The notes beneath the pieces were generated by a model. The model had not been told where the DNA came from and did no database searches. It saw only the letters and a program-made list of their open reading frames with translations. The position numbers and the translations under genes are program-made. DNA of 39,300 nt. Source: Aquidulcibacter sp. (GTDB lineage: Bacteria > Pseudomonadota > Alphaproteobacteria > Caulobacterales > Aquidulcibacteraceae). Below are positions 17,698 to 25,406 of the stretch, piece after piece. The stretch is taken from contig NZ_JADCBK010000113.1 of the NCBI RefSeq assembly GCF_020253525.1, positions 1 through 39,300 of the forward strand, given 5' to 3'. Position 1 is the stretch's first letter, and the number at the start of each line of letters is the position of its first letter.

Positions 17698-18528
17698 TCA
17701 AGAATTGAAGGCACGCTTCCAGACGGACTCTCGTTCGTTGGATGCGGAAGCCCCGCTTGGTTTGGAGTCAACCGTGGTCGCGTTGGCGATGCGTCTTTCA
17801 CGCTCGGCGCGGATGTCGGCAGTCGTTCGGGATGGTAGAGATTTGAGCGTTGCCTTGTAGTCTGAAAGGAATCCGGCATAGACGCGGGGGCTGTTGCTTG
17901 ATTCAAGCTCCCTGCGGTCTTCCGGTGGTAGTTTTCCTACCCATTCCTTAAAGCCAGCAGAGCGGCTGACCTCCACAAAGTCCGCATGTCCGAGTTCGGT
18001 GAGGCGTGTTCGAGTAGCGTTGAACGCAGCGGCTTCCGCGGCCAGTTCTCGTTTCTCTTTCGCTGCTTCGATTTCGGCATGGACTTCTGGTAAGACTGAC
18101 GCTTGTTGCTGCAACGCGGCTAACTGCTTCTTCAAGTCGAGAATCACACCGCCAATTTCGCCGTAATCGTCCAGCAGTTCGGCGTCCTTCTCAGTGATAG
18201 CTTGTCGGCCTGATTTCTCTTCTGCCATGCGCGCTTCGTTGGCCTTTTGCAAGGCGTGGTAGCGCGGCATGACACCATCGAGACGATTGCGGAGTTCCGC
18301 AATTTCACGATCCTTTGGGTCCTCTGTGGGTTGATGAGCCTCCGCCGTTGCGCGTGCCGGAGTTTCCTCGGACACTACTGCTTCGGTCGTCTCTTTCGCA
18401 CCAGAATCATCACCGACGGCTTCTTTGAAGAGTGCTGCAAGCTCTTCGGTCGATGTGGATTCTGCTACGGGCTCGGGTGTTGCTTCTACGGTTGGGTTTG
18501 AATCTGCGGTTGTATCGTAATCACTCAT
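17698..18528 (-). CDS. Head scaffolding protein
   Basis: 276 aa from the ATG at 18528, which has AGGTGA 8 bases upstream; an in-frame GTG 12 bases earlier lacks such a site. Very acidic N-terminus (E, T, S, A-rich to about residue 85), a long coiled-coil middle (DREIAELRNRLDGVMPRYHAL through KKQLAALQQQASVL), and a basic helical C-terminus (RAERERRIANATTV, KRAF). This is the classic layout of phage scaffold proteins, whose basic tail binds the capsid protein. It sits directly upstream of the capsid gene. Confidence 0.85.
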   Translation of the reverse strand: MSDYDTTADSNPTVEATPEPVAESTSTEELAALFKEAVGDDSGAKETTEAVVSEETPARATAEAHQPTEDPKDREIAELRNRLDGVMPRYHALQKANEARMAEEKSGRQAITEKDAELLDDYGEIGGVILDLKKQLAALQQQASVLPEVHAEIEAAKEKRELAAEAAAFNATRTRLTELGHADFVEVSRSAGFKEWVGKLPPEDRRELESSNSPRVYAGFLSDYKATLKSLPSRTTADIRAERERRIANATTVDSKPSGASASNERESVWKRAFNS

Positions 18529-18697
18529 TGCTTGCGTCACCTGTTTTGGTTGGTAGTTCGATCACCCAGCGAAGCATCCACAACTGGCCGGCGTAGTAGG
18601 TGCGCTGTGCGTCGGTGAGCTCGGGGGATTCGGCTTGTTTCTGTAAACGCTCACGCTTGGCCTGATAAGCCTCGGCGAGTTTCTTGTACTCAATCAT
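18521..18697 (-). CDS. Small helical protein between portal and scaffold, 58 aa
   Basis: ATG at 18697 overlaps the portal stop (ATGA), and the stop overlaps the scaffold start. Encodes 58 residues, helical and charged (MIEYKKLAEAYQAKRERLQK), with an aromatic stretch (TYYAGQLWMLRWVIELP). Its coupling to portal and scaffold suggests a head-assembly factor; no family recognised. Confidence 0.75.
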   Translation of the reverse strand: MIEYKKLAEAYQAKRERLQKQAESPELTDAQRTYYAGQLWMLRWVIELPTKTGDASNE

Positions 18698-20835
18698 GCG
18701 AGCCGTGGGTTAGGCGCTTCAACCTGAAGCTCGATGGCGTGCTTGCGGTTGTCGTTGTCGAGCTTCTGACGCAGTTCCGCAAGTCGCGTTTGCAGTCCCA
18801 TCACGGCGGTTTTGTCGGTCGACTCCATGCTTTGCAACTGAAGCGCGTACTCTGCCTCGCTCACCATCTTGAGCAATTCATCCCGCGATGCCGCGATACG
18901 CTCACGCGACTCGATCTCTTTCGCCTTCGTCTCGTTGTTCATCTTGGCGATTTCAAGGCGAGGATCTGGTGCGGCTTGTGATTGCTGTTGCGCCATGGAC
19001 TCTTGCCACTTCTTGACATCGGCCTCGTCTGCCAGTACGTCTTCAGGGTTGATGCGTTGGCCTTTGGCCATGCCTTCCAAGAACTTCCGGGCTTTGAAGT
19101 AGCCGGCGGTCTGTGGGTTGATCACATAGCCAAGCATCTGCGTGTACCACTGGCCTTGTGACTCGGCTTCCATCAATGCCGCAACACCGCTGGTCACAAC
19201 TTCAAAGTCACCTTTGATTGATTCGTCCTCGTTGTACTGCATGTTCCAGTGATAGAACCGCGTGATTACTGGGTCCATCACGTTGTCCTCATACCGTTTC
19301 AGGATGCGGCGAAGCGTTTCGTTGGCAGCGTTGGCGCGGATTGTGGCCTCGCGCGCGGTCGTTGGGCTGAATGACTCAAAGCCCTGCGACATCTGCGGGA
19401 GCATGGTTACATCGTCCATCAACCGATAGAACATTTCGTAGGCAGAGTAGAAAGCCTGCAAGTTCACCGGTGTCACGACGTTGATCAGTGCCTTCGATAA
19501 GTCTTGACCCGGAATATCCTCAGTCGACTCCCAATCCTTGCCGGGGTAGCAGTCGTTGGTGCCGTCCACCCCTTTAATCAAGCCCGTGTTGATAATCCGC
19601 ATCGGGATAGCGGCTTCGCGGGAGTGATCCAGAATCGCCCGTGCCACCGCATTCACCGCTCTTGCTGGGTCAGAACACAAGTCGGGCACGCCATACCCGC
19701 ACAAACCAACACCATCAGGGAAGGGTGCAAACACCGATACGTTCAAGTGCCAGCCGGCTTTGACCAGCAGGGGCTCGATCTTGGCAACCTTGTCGTTAAT
19801 CAACCATACAATGCACAATTCTTTTTCGAGCTCGGTCGGACATCCACATGCGAGCAATTCATCCTTGCCGATGGGACCGACATACTTCTTGACCAGGTAC
19901 GGCGCAACGCTGGAGCTCGCACCCACAATGGCACGCATCTGTTCTTGCCAGTTGGTTGTCGCTGATGCCCGGCGAGCGCCTTCTTTTTCCAGAACTTCCT
20001 CGAACACCGCCTGATCCATGCCGTCTTGCTTGGCCAGATCGCGGAGTTCCTTGGCATTCAGCCGGTAGACGCGGAACCAGTCGGGCAATTGGTCTGGACG
20101 TTCTACTGTCTGATCCCAGTAGAAGTCCCAAGGCGAACAGCGTTCAACACTTACCCGCGTTTCGCTCTTTTCCTCGACCTGATAGACCTTCTTGACGTTG
20201 CCGGTTTGTTCGCCGGCTTCATTAACCTCGGCGACCTCTTCCTGTTTGTAGCTGACCTTGGCCACCTTCTTGACAATCGGTGCCTCGAGAATGCCAATGC
20301 CGTAGAGTGCAGCGTCGTCAATGATGTAACGCTGCTCGGCGTTGAAATCACACTCGGCCATCTGGTCTTCGACCACGCGCTCCATGCGCTTACTGGCTTC
20401 GGCTGCGACTTCTTTGGTGGCTTTGGCCAAGTCATCGGCTGTGACTTCTGCACCTTCCTGCGTAAGCCCAAGTGTTTCGCTCTTCCCAGCCATTTCCGCC
20501 ACCTGAGGGATTGCTGAGTGCGTGAATGACCAGTTCTTGCCGTCAGTCGGCATGGCCGCGGCTGCAAGTCTTGAAGCAAAGCCTTCGGTGTACTTGCGCG
20601 TGAGGCCGATGTAGACCTTGGATGCGCCTTTTTTTTGGGCCAATCGCTGTTCTGTATCGGCGTCGTACTTGTTGTTATAGGCTCTGAGGTTCTCAAGCCA
20701 GCGATTCTCGAGCGTGAGCTTGTCGGTCTCGTAGTTCTTGAACTTCTCACACAAATTCTTGGCGAGCGTGTCCTTGATCACCGAAACGTCAAGTTTTTCT
20801 TCTTGCTTCTCCGGTGACTCGATTTGCTCGTCCAT
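18694..20835 (-). CDS. Portal protein (podovirus type)
   Basis: 713 aa. The N-terminus is acidic, followed by FKNYETDKLTLENRWLENLR and KYTEGFASRLAAAAMPTDGKNW. Further landmarks are DDAALYGIGILEAPIV, SPWDFYWDQTVERPDQLP and WHLNVSVFAPFPDGVGLCGYG. SQGFESFSPTTAREATIRAN is the long helix of the portal clip/crown region, and the C-terminal coiled coil is rich in E, K and R. Portals of this size form the dodecameric ring through which DNA is packaged. It lies between TerL and the scaffold. A run of eight A residues codes Q-K-K near residue 67. Confidence 0.9.
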   Translation of the reverse strand: MDEQIESPEKQEEKLDVSVIKDTLAKNLCEKFKNYETDKLTLENRWLENLRAYNNKYDADTEQRLAQKKGASKVYIGLTRKYTEGFASRLAAAAMPTDGKNWSFTHSAIPQVAEMAGKSETLGLTQEGAEVTADDLAKATKEVAAEASKRMERVVEDQMAECDFNAEQRYIIDDAALYGIGILEAPIVKKVAKVSYKQEEVAEVNEAGEQTGNVKKVYQVEEKSETRVSVERCSPWDFYWDQTVERPDQLPDWFRVYRLNAKELRDLAKQDGMDQAVFEEVLEKEGARRASATTNWQEQMRAIVGASSSVAPYLVKKYVGPIGKDELLACGCPTELEKELCIVWLINDKVAKIEPLLVKAGWHLNVSVFAPFPDGVGLCGYGVPDLCSDPARAVNAVARAILDHSREAAIPMRIINTGLIKGVDGTNDCYPGKDWESTEDIPGQDLSKALINVVTPVNLQAFYSAYEMFYRLMDDVTMLPQMSQGFESFSPTTAREATIRANAANETLRRILKRYEDNVMDPVITRFYHWNMQYNEDESIKGDFEVVTSGVAALMEAESQGQWYTQMLGYVINPQTAGYFKARKFLEGMAKGQRINPEDVLADEADVKKWQESMAQQQSQAAPDPRLEIAKMNNETKAKEIESRERIAASRDELLKMVSEAEYALQLQSMESTDKTAVMGLQTRLAELRQKLDNDNRKHAIELQVEAPNPRLA

Positions 20836-20844
20836 TGTGTCCTG

Positions 20845-22080
20845 TTAGTAGCCTGCTCGACTGTCGCCGACGTTGATGCGGTTGAATTGGGGTGCTCGCG
20901 GTTGCTTTGCTTTTGCGGCACGCATCACACCTTCGATTGCGTAGCGAATCGCATCAATGGTGTGGTTCTTTTTGTCCGGTAACACTGAAATGATCTCGTT
21001 CGTCATTGGGTCGCGCTTGTACTGATAGGCGCCCAACTCGTCAATTACATGCAAGCAACGCGGGTGAACAATGATGTCGAAGCTCTGCATGAACTCAACA
21101 CCCTGCTTGACCGAGCCTGCCCCTTTTTGGCTTGGGGCAATCTTCGGGAACCCGTGCTTTTGCAAATGGCTGATTGTTTCCGGCCGCGAACTATCTGCCG
21201 TAATGAACCATCTGCGCGACTCGGGAACCGTGTCGAATAAATCGGGCAAGTTGACGATCTCGCATCCAACGACATACGCTTCATGGTCGATGTAGATACG
21301 ATTGCCTTCAACGCTGAGTCGGACCAGCACGCTAGGGTCAACGCTGTAACCCCAATCCGCACCGAATCGGTAAATCGTGCCGGCTGGACGTTCAAATGCT
21401 TCTATCCGCCAGTTCTTGAATACCCTGGCTTCGCTTGCCGACTCGTATTGACCGCGCCAAATATGCTGATACTTGTCGGGATCTCGGACGCGCATGTATT
21501 CCATTTCGGCTTGCAGCACGCTCGGGAACCAAGGGTTGTCGTGATAGTTGACTTCGACAACCACCGAATCGGGCGGCGGTTGATCGCCACGCAAAAACAT
21601 ATCGACCGGATCAGTTTTGTTTAGCGGGTTCCAGCTAAACCAGATTTCCGAGCCGTTTTTACGAATCGTCGGCGTCAAGAGCTCAAGGCTTCTCGCGCTG
21701 AGACTTTGCGCCTCTTCCACCCATGCAATATCAAACCCCTCAAGCGACTTGATCGAGTCGTTTGTGTGGTTCTGCATGCCCTCGAAAATGATGACACCGC
21801 CGTGCTTGGACTCAATGTGCGTATCAAGCACCCGAAAGTACGATTGCACGCCCAACGCTTCGATCTTGTGTTCAAGCAACTTCTTGACCGATTGTTTTAA
21901 GCTGCGCTGGACCTCGCGCACGCATACCGCGTCGGTCTTTTCAATGGCCGAACACTCAATGAGCATTTCAGCGAAAAAGTGTGACTTGCCTGATCCGCGT
22001 CCACCGTGTGCGCCTTTGTAACGCGCTGGCTTTAGTAATGGTGCGAACGCTCGCGGCGTCTCAATCCTTAGTGTGGCCAG
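20845..22080 (-). CDS. Terminase large subunit (TerL)
   Basis: The ATPase-nuclease motor that packages DNA. The Walker A (GGRGSGKS) lies at 22002-21979, upstream of the first ATG (21966), so the gene must begin earlier. Between the in-frame TGA at 22092-22090 and the Walker A there is no ATG, GTG or TTG. CTG at 22080 gives MATLRIETPRAFAPLLKPAR, which looks like a normal TerL N-terminus. With that start (411 aa), IAWVEEA (about 118-124) is the Walker B/catalytic Glu region. The acidic nuclease residues would be D242 (GADWG), D296 (ITADSSRPE) and D376 (HTIDAIRYA). The start overlaps the TerS end by 20 bases. Identity is secure; the start codon is not. Confidence 0.92.
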   Translation of the reverse strand: MATLRIETPRAFAPLLKPARYKGAHGGRGSGKSHFFAEMLIECSAIEKTDAVCVREVQRSLKQSVKKLLEHKIEALGVQSYFRVLDTHIESKHGGVIIFEGMQNHTNDSIKSLEGFDIAWVEEAQSLSARSLELLTPTIRKNGSEIWFSWNPLNKTDPVDMFLRGDQPPPDSVVVEVNYHDNPWFPSVLQAEMEYMRVRDPDKYQHIWRGQYESASEARVFKNWRIEAFERPAGTIYRFGADWGYSVDPSVLVRLSVEGNRIYIDHEAYVVGCEIVNLPDLFDTVPESRRWFITADSSRPETISHLQKHGFPKIAPSQKGAGSVKQGVEFMQSFDIIVHPRCLHVIDELGAYQYKRDPMTNEIISVLPDKKNHTIDAIRYAIEGVMRAAKAKQPRAPQFNRINVGDSRAGY

Positions 22081-22630
22081 GATCGATAATCACGCGCTCA
22101 ATCCGCGTGACCTCCACTTTTAGCGGCGAATCCTCATCACCAGACAGCAATGTTCGATCGCCGTATTTCTTCGGCGCCAGTTTCGAAGCGTACCATTTAC
22201 GGGCGTCAACTCGGAGTCTGGCGCGTGCGATATGGTCGTGGTCAACAACATCACGACCGTCTTTGTCCACCGTGTAATCGCGGGTGCCGTCGTCGGCAAT
22301 CTCTACGATCTCAGCGGCCAGATAATCGGCACAATCTTCTTTCGCGCGCGCGTATTGCTTAGAAAACCCGGCGTCTTCACCGATCCACTTCCAAAGCGTC
22401 GGCTGCGAAATGCCCACTTCAATACACATGGCTCGCGCTGATTTGCCCGTTGCGATGCCCTCGCAGATGGTCTTGAGCATTTCTTGCGTTCTGTATGTTG
22501 GCCGACCAACTTTGCGCTTTTCGGCTTTATCCTTACCTTCCGCCCCTGTTTTTTTCGCCTCTAATCGCCTTGTAGAAGGCGAAGTCTTGGCTTTCCCTAC
22601 CTTTTTGGCGGATTTGGTCGTACTTGCCAT
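22061..22630 (-). CDS. Terminase small subunit (TerS)
   Basis: 189 aa. The N-terminus is Lys-rich. A DNA-binding helix-turn-helix follows at about residues 43-85 (RTQEMLKTICEGIATGKSAR / GISQPTLWKWI), then an oligomerisation helix (KQYARAKEDCADYLAAEIVE), and a C-terminal part with HDHIARARLRVDARKWYASK. This matches small terminases that recognise the packaging site and regulate TerL. The TerL frame begins within its last codons. Confidence 0.9.
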   Translation of the reverse strand: MASTTKSAKKVGKAKTSPSTRRLEAKKTGAEGKDKAEKRKVGRPTYRTQEMLKTICEGIATGKSARAMCIEVGISQPTLWKWIGEDAGFSKQYARAKEDCADYLAAEIVEIADDGTRDYTVDKDGRDVVDHDHIARARLRVDARKWYASKLAPKKYGDRTLLSGDEDSPLKVEVTRIERVIIDPGHTKD

Positions 22631-22634
22631 CGGA

Positions 22635-22736
22635 TTACTTGATTCCCATTCGGTTGTTGAATGTCTTGGTGAATGCCTCGTCTTCTTGACGCGCAGCTTC
22701 CGCGTCCGCGCCTTGTGGGGTTTCGATATCGCTCAT
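22635..22736 (-). CDS. Tiny protein upstream of TerS, 33 aa
   Basis: ATG at 22736 with AGGAAA about 7 bases upstream; 33 residues, acidic then basic (MSDIETPQGADAEAARQEDE ... NNRMGIK), ending TAA four bases before the TerS ATG. The good ribosome site and tight fit between stop and start support translation. Function unknown. Confidence 0.6.
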   Translation of the reverse strand: MSDIETPQGADAEAARQEDEAFTKTFNNRMGIK

Positions 22737-22744
22737 GTGATTTC

Positions 22745-23074
22745 CTATCTGGCGAAAACTAATTTAAGGAGTGCTGCGCCCATCATTGCAATGCCAGCCA
22801 AAATGCCGGTGACTACCCACTTTCGCGTTTCTTTAAGCTGCGGCATAGCCAGTTCAATGGCGTTAACGCGCAAGTCCATTTGGTCAACCGCGTGATCCGT
22901 TTTTGCAATCGAGGTAAACGCGCGTTCAAGTGCTCCACGGGTTTCCAAGTGGCGTTCTTCCAATAAGCTGAAGCGGTTTATGGCTTCGCCTATCTTATTT
23001 AAGGCTTCGGTTTGATTCTCAAGTTGCCGTTCGACGGCAGATAACCGAAAGCTGGTTGTGTCGTCTGGTGGCAT
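22745..23074 (-). CDS. Coiled-coil protein with C-terminal membrane anchor, 109 aa
   Basis: Residues about 10-85 are an amphipathic coiled coil (SAVERQLENQTEALNKIGEA, KTDHAVDQMDLRVNAIE), then one membrane segment (WVVTGILAGIAMMGAALLKL) and a short basic end. It lies directly after the spanins (two bases from their stop). This layout resembles XhlA-type accessory lysis proteins, but it could equally be a membrane-tethered packaging accessory. The role is inferred. Confidence 0.65.
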   Translation of the reverse strand: MPPDDTTSFRLSAVERQLENQTEALNKIGEAINRFSLLEERHLETRGALERAFTSIAKTDHAVDQMDLRVNAIELAMPQLKETRKWVVTGILAGIAMMGAALLKLVFAR

Positions 23075-23076
23075 GG

Positions 23077-23340
23077 TTACTTGATCGCTTGTAGTCGTTG
23101 GTTACACATCTCTAACGCGCCTTCCAGCGCCAGCATTCGATTCCACATGTCCTGATTCGTCGCCCCGTTCGTCAGCCCGGCCGGGGCTTCCACCCGTGTT
23201 TTCAGGGCTTCGTCCACCTTGCACACCTGGGGGACTGGTGGTTGTTTGGTCGAAACGCAGCCGGAGAACGTCAGTAGGGATAGGGCTATCAGCCCAAGTC
23301 TTGACGTCCGGCTGTTTGTTTTTGAGTTCTTCCAGGTCAT
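23077..23340 (-). CDS. Outer-membrane spanin lipoprotein (Rz1-like)
   Basis: 87 aa from the ATG at 23340, embedded in the +1 frame of the Rz-like gene. Basic N-terminus, hydrophobic stretch (LGLIALSLLTFSGC) with a lipobox ending at Cys28, then Lys/Gln/Pro (KQPPVPQV) and a helical tail with Cys (LEMCNQRLQAI). Rz1 proteins are lipoproteins of the outer membrane that pair with the inner-membrane Rz to fuse the membranes at the end of lysis. The nested location is diagnostic. The stop lies two bases before the next gene. Confidence 0.85.
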   Translation of the reverse strand: MTWKNSKTNSRTSRLGLIALSLLTFSGCVSTKQPPVPQVCKVDEALKTRVEAPAGLTNGATNQDMWNRMLALEGALEMCNQRLQAIK

Positions 23341-23605
23341 TCGATACTTTCTCGATCTTGGCGCGGACTGTTCTATCAAAAACGTCTCTTGCCAAAAGTT
23401 TCTTGTTGAGTTCGGCGCGTTTGGCTTCCGCGTCCTCTGCGGCTGTCTTCCAGCCGTCGCGCTCCGTCTCGGCGGTTTGTAGCTTGGCAAGGATCGGCTC
23501 TTGATAATGCGCTTTCAGGGCGTGGTTTAGATACCAACCCAATCCCATCAATCCAGCCAACGCCACTGCGTACAGTGCAAGCCTGATCTGCCATGTCAAA
23601 ATCAT
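23102..23605 (-). CDS. Inner-membrane spanin (Rz-like)
   Basis: 167 aa. One N-terminal membrane segment (RLALYAVALAGLMGLGWYL, residues 8-26), then a long periplasmic coiled coil (AKLQTAETERDGWKTAAEDA to KIEKVSNDLEELKNK) and a Pro/Gly/Ser-rich tail. It starts in the lysozyme stop (ATGA) and contains the Rz1-like gene in another frame. By family it spans the periplasm with its partner and disrupts the outer membrane. Confidence 0.87.
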   Translation of the reverse strand: MILTWQIRLALYAVALAGLMGLGWYLNHALKAHYQEPILAKLQTAETERDGWKTAAEDAEAKRAELNKKLLARDVFDRTVRAKIEKVSNDLEELKNKQPDVKTWADSPIPTDVLRLRFDQTTTSPPGVQGGRSPENTGGSPGRADERGDESGHVESNAGAGRRVRDV

Positions 23606-24030
23606 AGAAGTGCGGCCTCAAGTGCGCGGCGCTTTACCAGCCCAGGCAATACTTTTCCGCCGCCTTTGTTCCAGCGCCGGATTTGATAGCGGGCTTCCTG
23701 CCAATCACCGGCATTCACCGCGCGGCGGAGCGTGCTCGCCTGATAGTTCCCAGCGCCCAAGTTGTAGACGAAACTGGTGATCGCCCCAAGCCGAACATCG
23801 TCGTTTGCCAGCGTCGGACTCGCGGCCAATGCCTGTTTTTGGTGTTTCGACCAATCAACTTCGAACATGGCGTCAGCTTGCTCTTGGGTGATTGGCGGGT
23901 GGTCCAGTGATTTCAGCAGCCTTCCCCAGCCAATCGTCGGGTAGTTCGCCGGGCAGATGTATGGGTGAATCATGGTGCCTACTTTCTTGTGGCACCCTTC
24001 CATCATCTTGGCGATGTCCTTGCCGGTCAT
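23602..24030 (-). CDS. Endolysin, lysozyme of GH24 family
   Basis: 142 aa. Catalytic Glu in MMEGCHK (E11), then ICPANYPTIGWGR (C26, T32), matching the E...C/D...T pattern of GH24 muramidases in which the TIG(W/Y)G strand is conserved. LGAITSFVYNLGAG and YQIRRWNKGGGKVLPGLVKRR are the usual C-terminal helices. It cleaves the glycan of peptidoglycan. There is no signal or anchor segment, so release depends on the holin. Both ends overlap neighbours by ATGA. Confidence 0.9.
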   Translation of the reverse strand: MTGKDIAKMMEGCHKKVGTMIHPYICPANYPTIGWGRLLKSLDHPPITQEQADAMFEVDWSKHQKQALAASPTLANDDVRLGAITSFVYNLGAGNYQASTLRRAVNAGDWQEARYQIRRWNKGGGKVLPGLVKRRALEAALL

Positions 24031-24224
24031 GCGCTGTTCCAGCGGTCGGCAATCAATCGCGCGTTTTCGATGCTGGTGATTACCGCGCCGGGCTTATGCG
24101 GGAACGTCAGACAGTTAAATCCGTTGGCGTTCATCACACCAGCCCAGCCCGGCGTAAATTCCTCAGCACGATACGGCGGTCTTGCAAAATGCGGGTTTGG
24201 CTTTGCATCTTCCGGCGACATCAT
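24027..24224 (-). CDS. Small unknown protein in the lysis cassette, 65 aa
   Basis: Starts in the holin-like stop (ATGATG; either ATG may be used) and overlaps the lysozyme start by ATGA. Soluble, Pro-rich N-terminus (MMSPEDAKPNPHFARPPYRA) and a C-terminal helix (SIENARLIADRWNSA). No family recognised; its place between holin and endolysin suggests a lysis-related or simply coupled gene. Confidence 0.6.
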   Translation of the reverse strand: MMSPEDAKPNPHFARPPYRAEEFTPGWAGVMNANGFNCLTFPHKPGAVITSIENARLIADRWNSA

Positions 24225-24619
24225 ATCTTTTTCAGCGTCCTATCAGCAAAAAAGTAAGCGAGAACACCGGACAATAAGCCCAGGTCGTCAGTGTTGTACG
24301 TCCGAACACCGGTTAGAACCACGGTAACGTAGGTTGCTACAAGCGTGAATGCCACTACTGGCCGCACGAACGGGCTTAGTACCGGCTCGGCTTTGTATTG
24401 CTTGGTGACTGACTTTTCCAGCATGTCGGCAAAAGCTTGGGCGCTGGCCACTTCCATGGCCGTAGCCTCCGGACGGAATGCCTCGATCTTGTGGAATTCG
24501 AGTTGCTTGTCTTGCATCGCAAGCTCATGCCGGCGCTCAAGGTGCCGATCGCCATACTTCAAGAATTCTGGCGTGAGACGGAACAGACCGCCTAGCAGCA
24601 TTCCGATTAGGGCTTCCAT
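24221..24619 (-). CDS. Putative holin (3TM / GTA-holin type), 132 aa
   Basis: Start set at the ATG at 24619 with GGAG 6 bases upstream. The ATG at 24649 lies inside the terminator hairpin and has no site. N-terminal hydrophobic/amphipathic segment (IGMLLGGLFRL), a charged helical middle (residues 22-80), two membrane segments (about 84-104 and 112-125), and an end FFADRTLKKI, similar to the F-F/G-x-R-x-x-K-K end of these holins. Holins make the membrane lesion that releases endolysin. It is the first gene after the late promoter and terminator, as S is in lambda. Confidence 0.72.
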   Translation of the reverse strand: MEALIGMLLGGLFRLTPEFLKYGDRHLERRHELAMQDKQLEFHKIEAFRPEATAMEVASAQAFADMLEKSVTKQYKAEPVLSPFVRPVVAFTLVATYVTVVLTGVRTYNTDDLGLLSGVLAYFFADRTLKKI

Positions 24620-24633
24620 CCGGCGCTCCAATG

Positions 24634-24659
24634 AAAAAACCCCGCTCAATGGCGGGGTT
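24634..24659 (-). terminator. Intrinsic terminator in the late leader (tR'-like)
   Basis: Leftward: AACCCCGC / GCGGGGTT stem (8 bp, arms 24652-24659 and 24638-24645) with a 6-nt loop and TTTTTT. It lies about 85-110 nt downstream of the promoter start at about 24743 and 15 bases before the holin-like ATG, so late genes can be expressed from that promoter only by read-through. Confidence 0.9.
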
Positions 24660-24672
24660 CGGAAAATTTAGG

Positions 24673-24685
24673 GGGCAACTTGCCC
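24673..24685. other. Short inverted repeat in the late leader
   Basis: GGGCAA-C-TTGCCC, six-base arms around one base. Lies about 60-70 nt into the predicted leader RNA, ahead of the terminator. Could be a protein site or a small hairpin; no direct evidence either way. Confidence 0.45.
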
Positions 24686-24749
24686 GTGATCGTCAAAATT
24701 TCAGCATGATTTTCTTATTGTGGCTGCGGCTTTTAACTGCCTGCGCGCG

Positions 24750-24778
24750 AGTATGGGGAAATAAAAAAATGATGTCAA
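24750..24778 (-). promoter_or_regulatory. Sigma70-type late promoter (pR'-like)
   Basis: Leftward: TTGACA (24778-24773), 17-bp spacer, CATACT (24755-24750). The -35 box is consensus and the -10 matches at four of six positions. Predicted start at about 24743. The 24635-24808 stretch around it has no gene. It lies just after the accessory cassette and before the leader terminator and lysis genes, as the lambda pR' promoter does. Confidence 0.75.
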
Positions 24779-24808
24779 GCAGTTTCGTTTCTCCACTCGC
24801 CAATACTG

Positions 24809-25036
24809 TTAAGCAAGAAGCAATTTGTGTTTAGCCATGAAATCCCATTCGTCTGCATTAATTGATGCGGCAGGTATTTTTTTTCTGCTCATGGCATCAG
24901 CTTCATCCCTAATTAAAGATGCTTGGTGATATTGGCCTTTAAGGTCGAGTGCTTCGGCGCGGTTATAAAGCGCCTCCCTTGCGTTGATTATTTGGGCAAT
25001 TTCGATTAGCTCGTTTTCTGTTCTCATTTTCCTCAT
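24809..25036 (-). CDS. Small helical protein, last gene of the accessory cassette, 75 aa
   Basis: Start at the ATG at 25036 (GGAG nine bases upstream); ATG at 25051 is an alternative giving five more residues. Longer upstream coding is unlikely. Charged helical protein (MRKMRTENELIEIAQIINAR, EALDLKGQYHQASLIRDEAD) ending MAKHKLLLA. About 100 bp separate it from the HTH-like gene. Function unknown. Confidence 0.65.
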   Translation of the reverse strand: MRKMRTENELIEIAQIINAREALYNRAEALDLKGQYHQASLIRDEADAMSRKKIPAASINADEWDFMAKHKLLLA

Positions 25037-25139
25037 TTTCTCTATCTCCATTTGACTATTGTTCGTAATTAAGCGCGGACAACGCGGTAGGCATAGTAGC
25101 CGCCCACGCGGCCCGTTGAGGGCTAGAATCGGCCATATT

Positions 25140-25406
25140 TTACGCCGCCAACGACACGACAACGGCTGCGATGGTTTTGGCGCGTTTGGGATCGTGCGGC
25201 ACCCAGACGGATGCAAACCAATCGGCAACCGGTGGCAGCATTACTGCCCGCACATGCGCGGGCAGTGGCTCTTTGTTGTTGAGCCATGCGCCTAGACGCG
25301 AGAGTGTGTAGGTGCGGCCCATTTCCGCGTTGAGCGCGGCCAGAGCTGCGGGACGAGTGCCGTGTAGCGCGATGTAGTTATCAACGAGGAGGTGTTTTGT
25401 GGTCAT
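25140..25406 (-). CDS. Small HTH-like regulator, candidate Aca-type repressor, 88 aa
   Basis: Starts in the stop of the 82-aa gene (ATGA). Residues about 8-55 (YIALHGTRPAALAALNAEMG / YTLSRLGAWLNNKEPLP) resemble a helix-turn-helix of Cro-like phage regulators. The C-terminal half is hydrophobic and Ala/Val-rich. It lies in a short operon whose promoter is overlapped by a perfect inverted repeat, which is where such a regulator would act. The DNA-binding call is pattern-based; autoregulation is inference. Confidence 0.65.
   Translation of the reverse strand: MTTKHLLVDNYIALHGTRPAALAALNAEMGRTYTLSRLGAWLNNKEPLPAHVRAVMLPPVADWFASVWVPHDPKRAKTIAAVVVSLAA

Noticed and set aside
20629-20636. A8 run in the portal gene as a programmed frameshift site
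   Set aside because: Portal frame continues for hundreds of residues with good domains, and the other frames stop soon; no need for a shift.
22410-22895. 161-codon rightward frame opposite TerS and the 109-aa gene
   Set aside because: Antisense shadow of well-supported genes; no ribosome site or domain.
25056-25136. 26-codon leftward frame between the HTH-like gene and the 75-aa gene
   Set aside because: No ribosome site and no coupling; too short to support.
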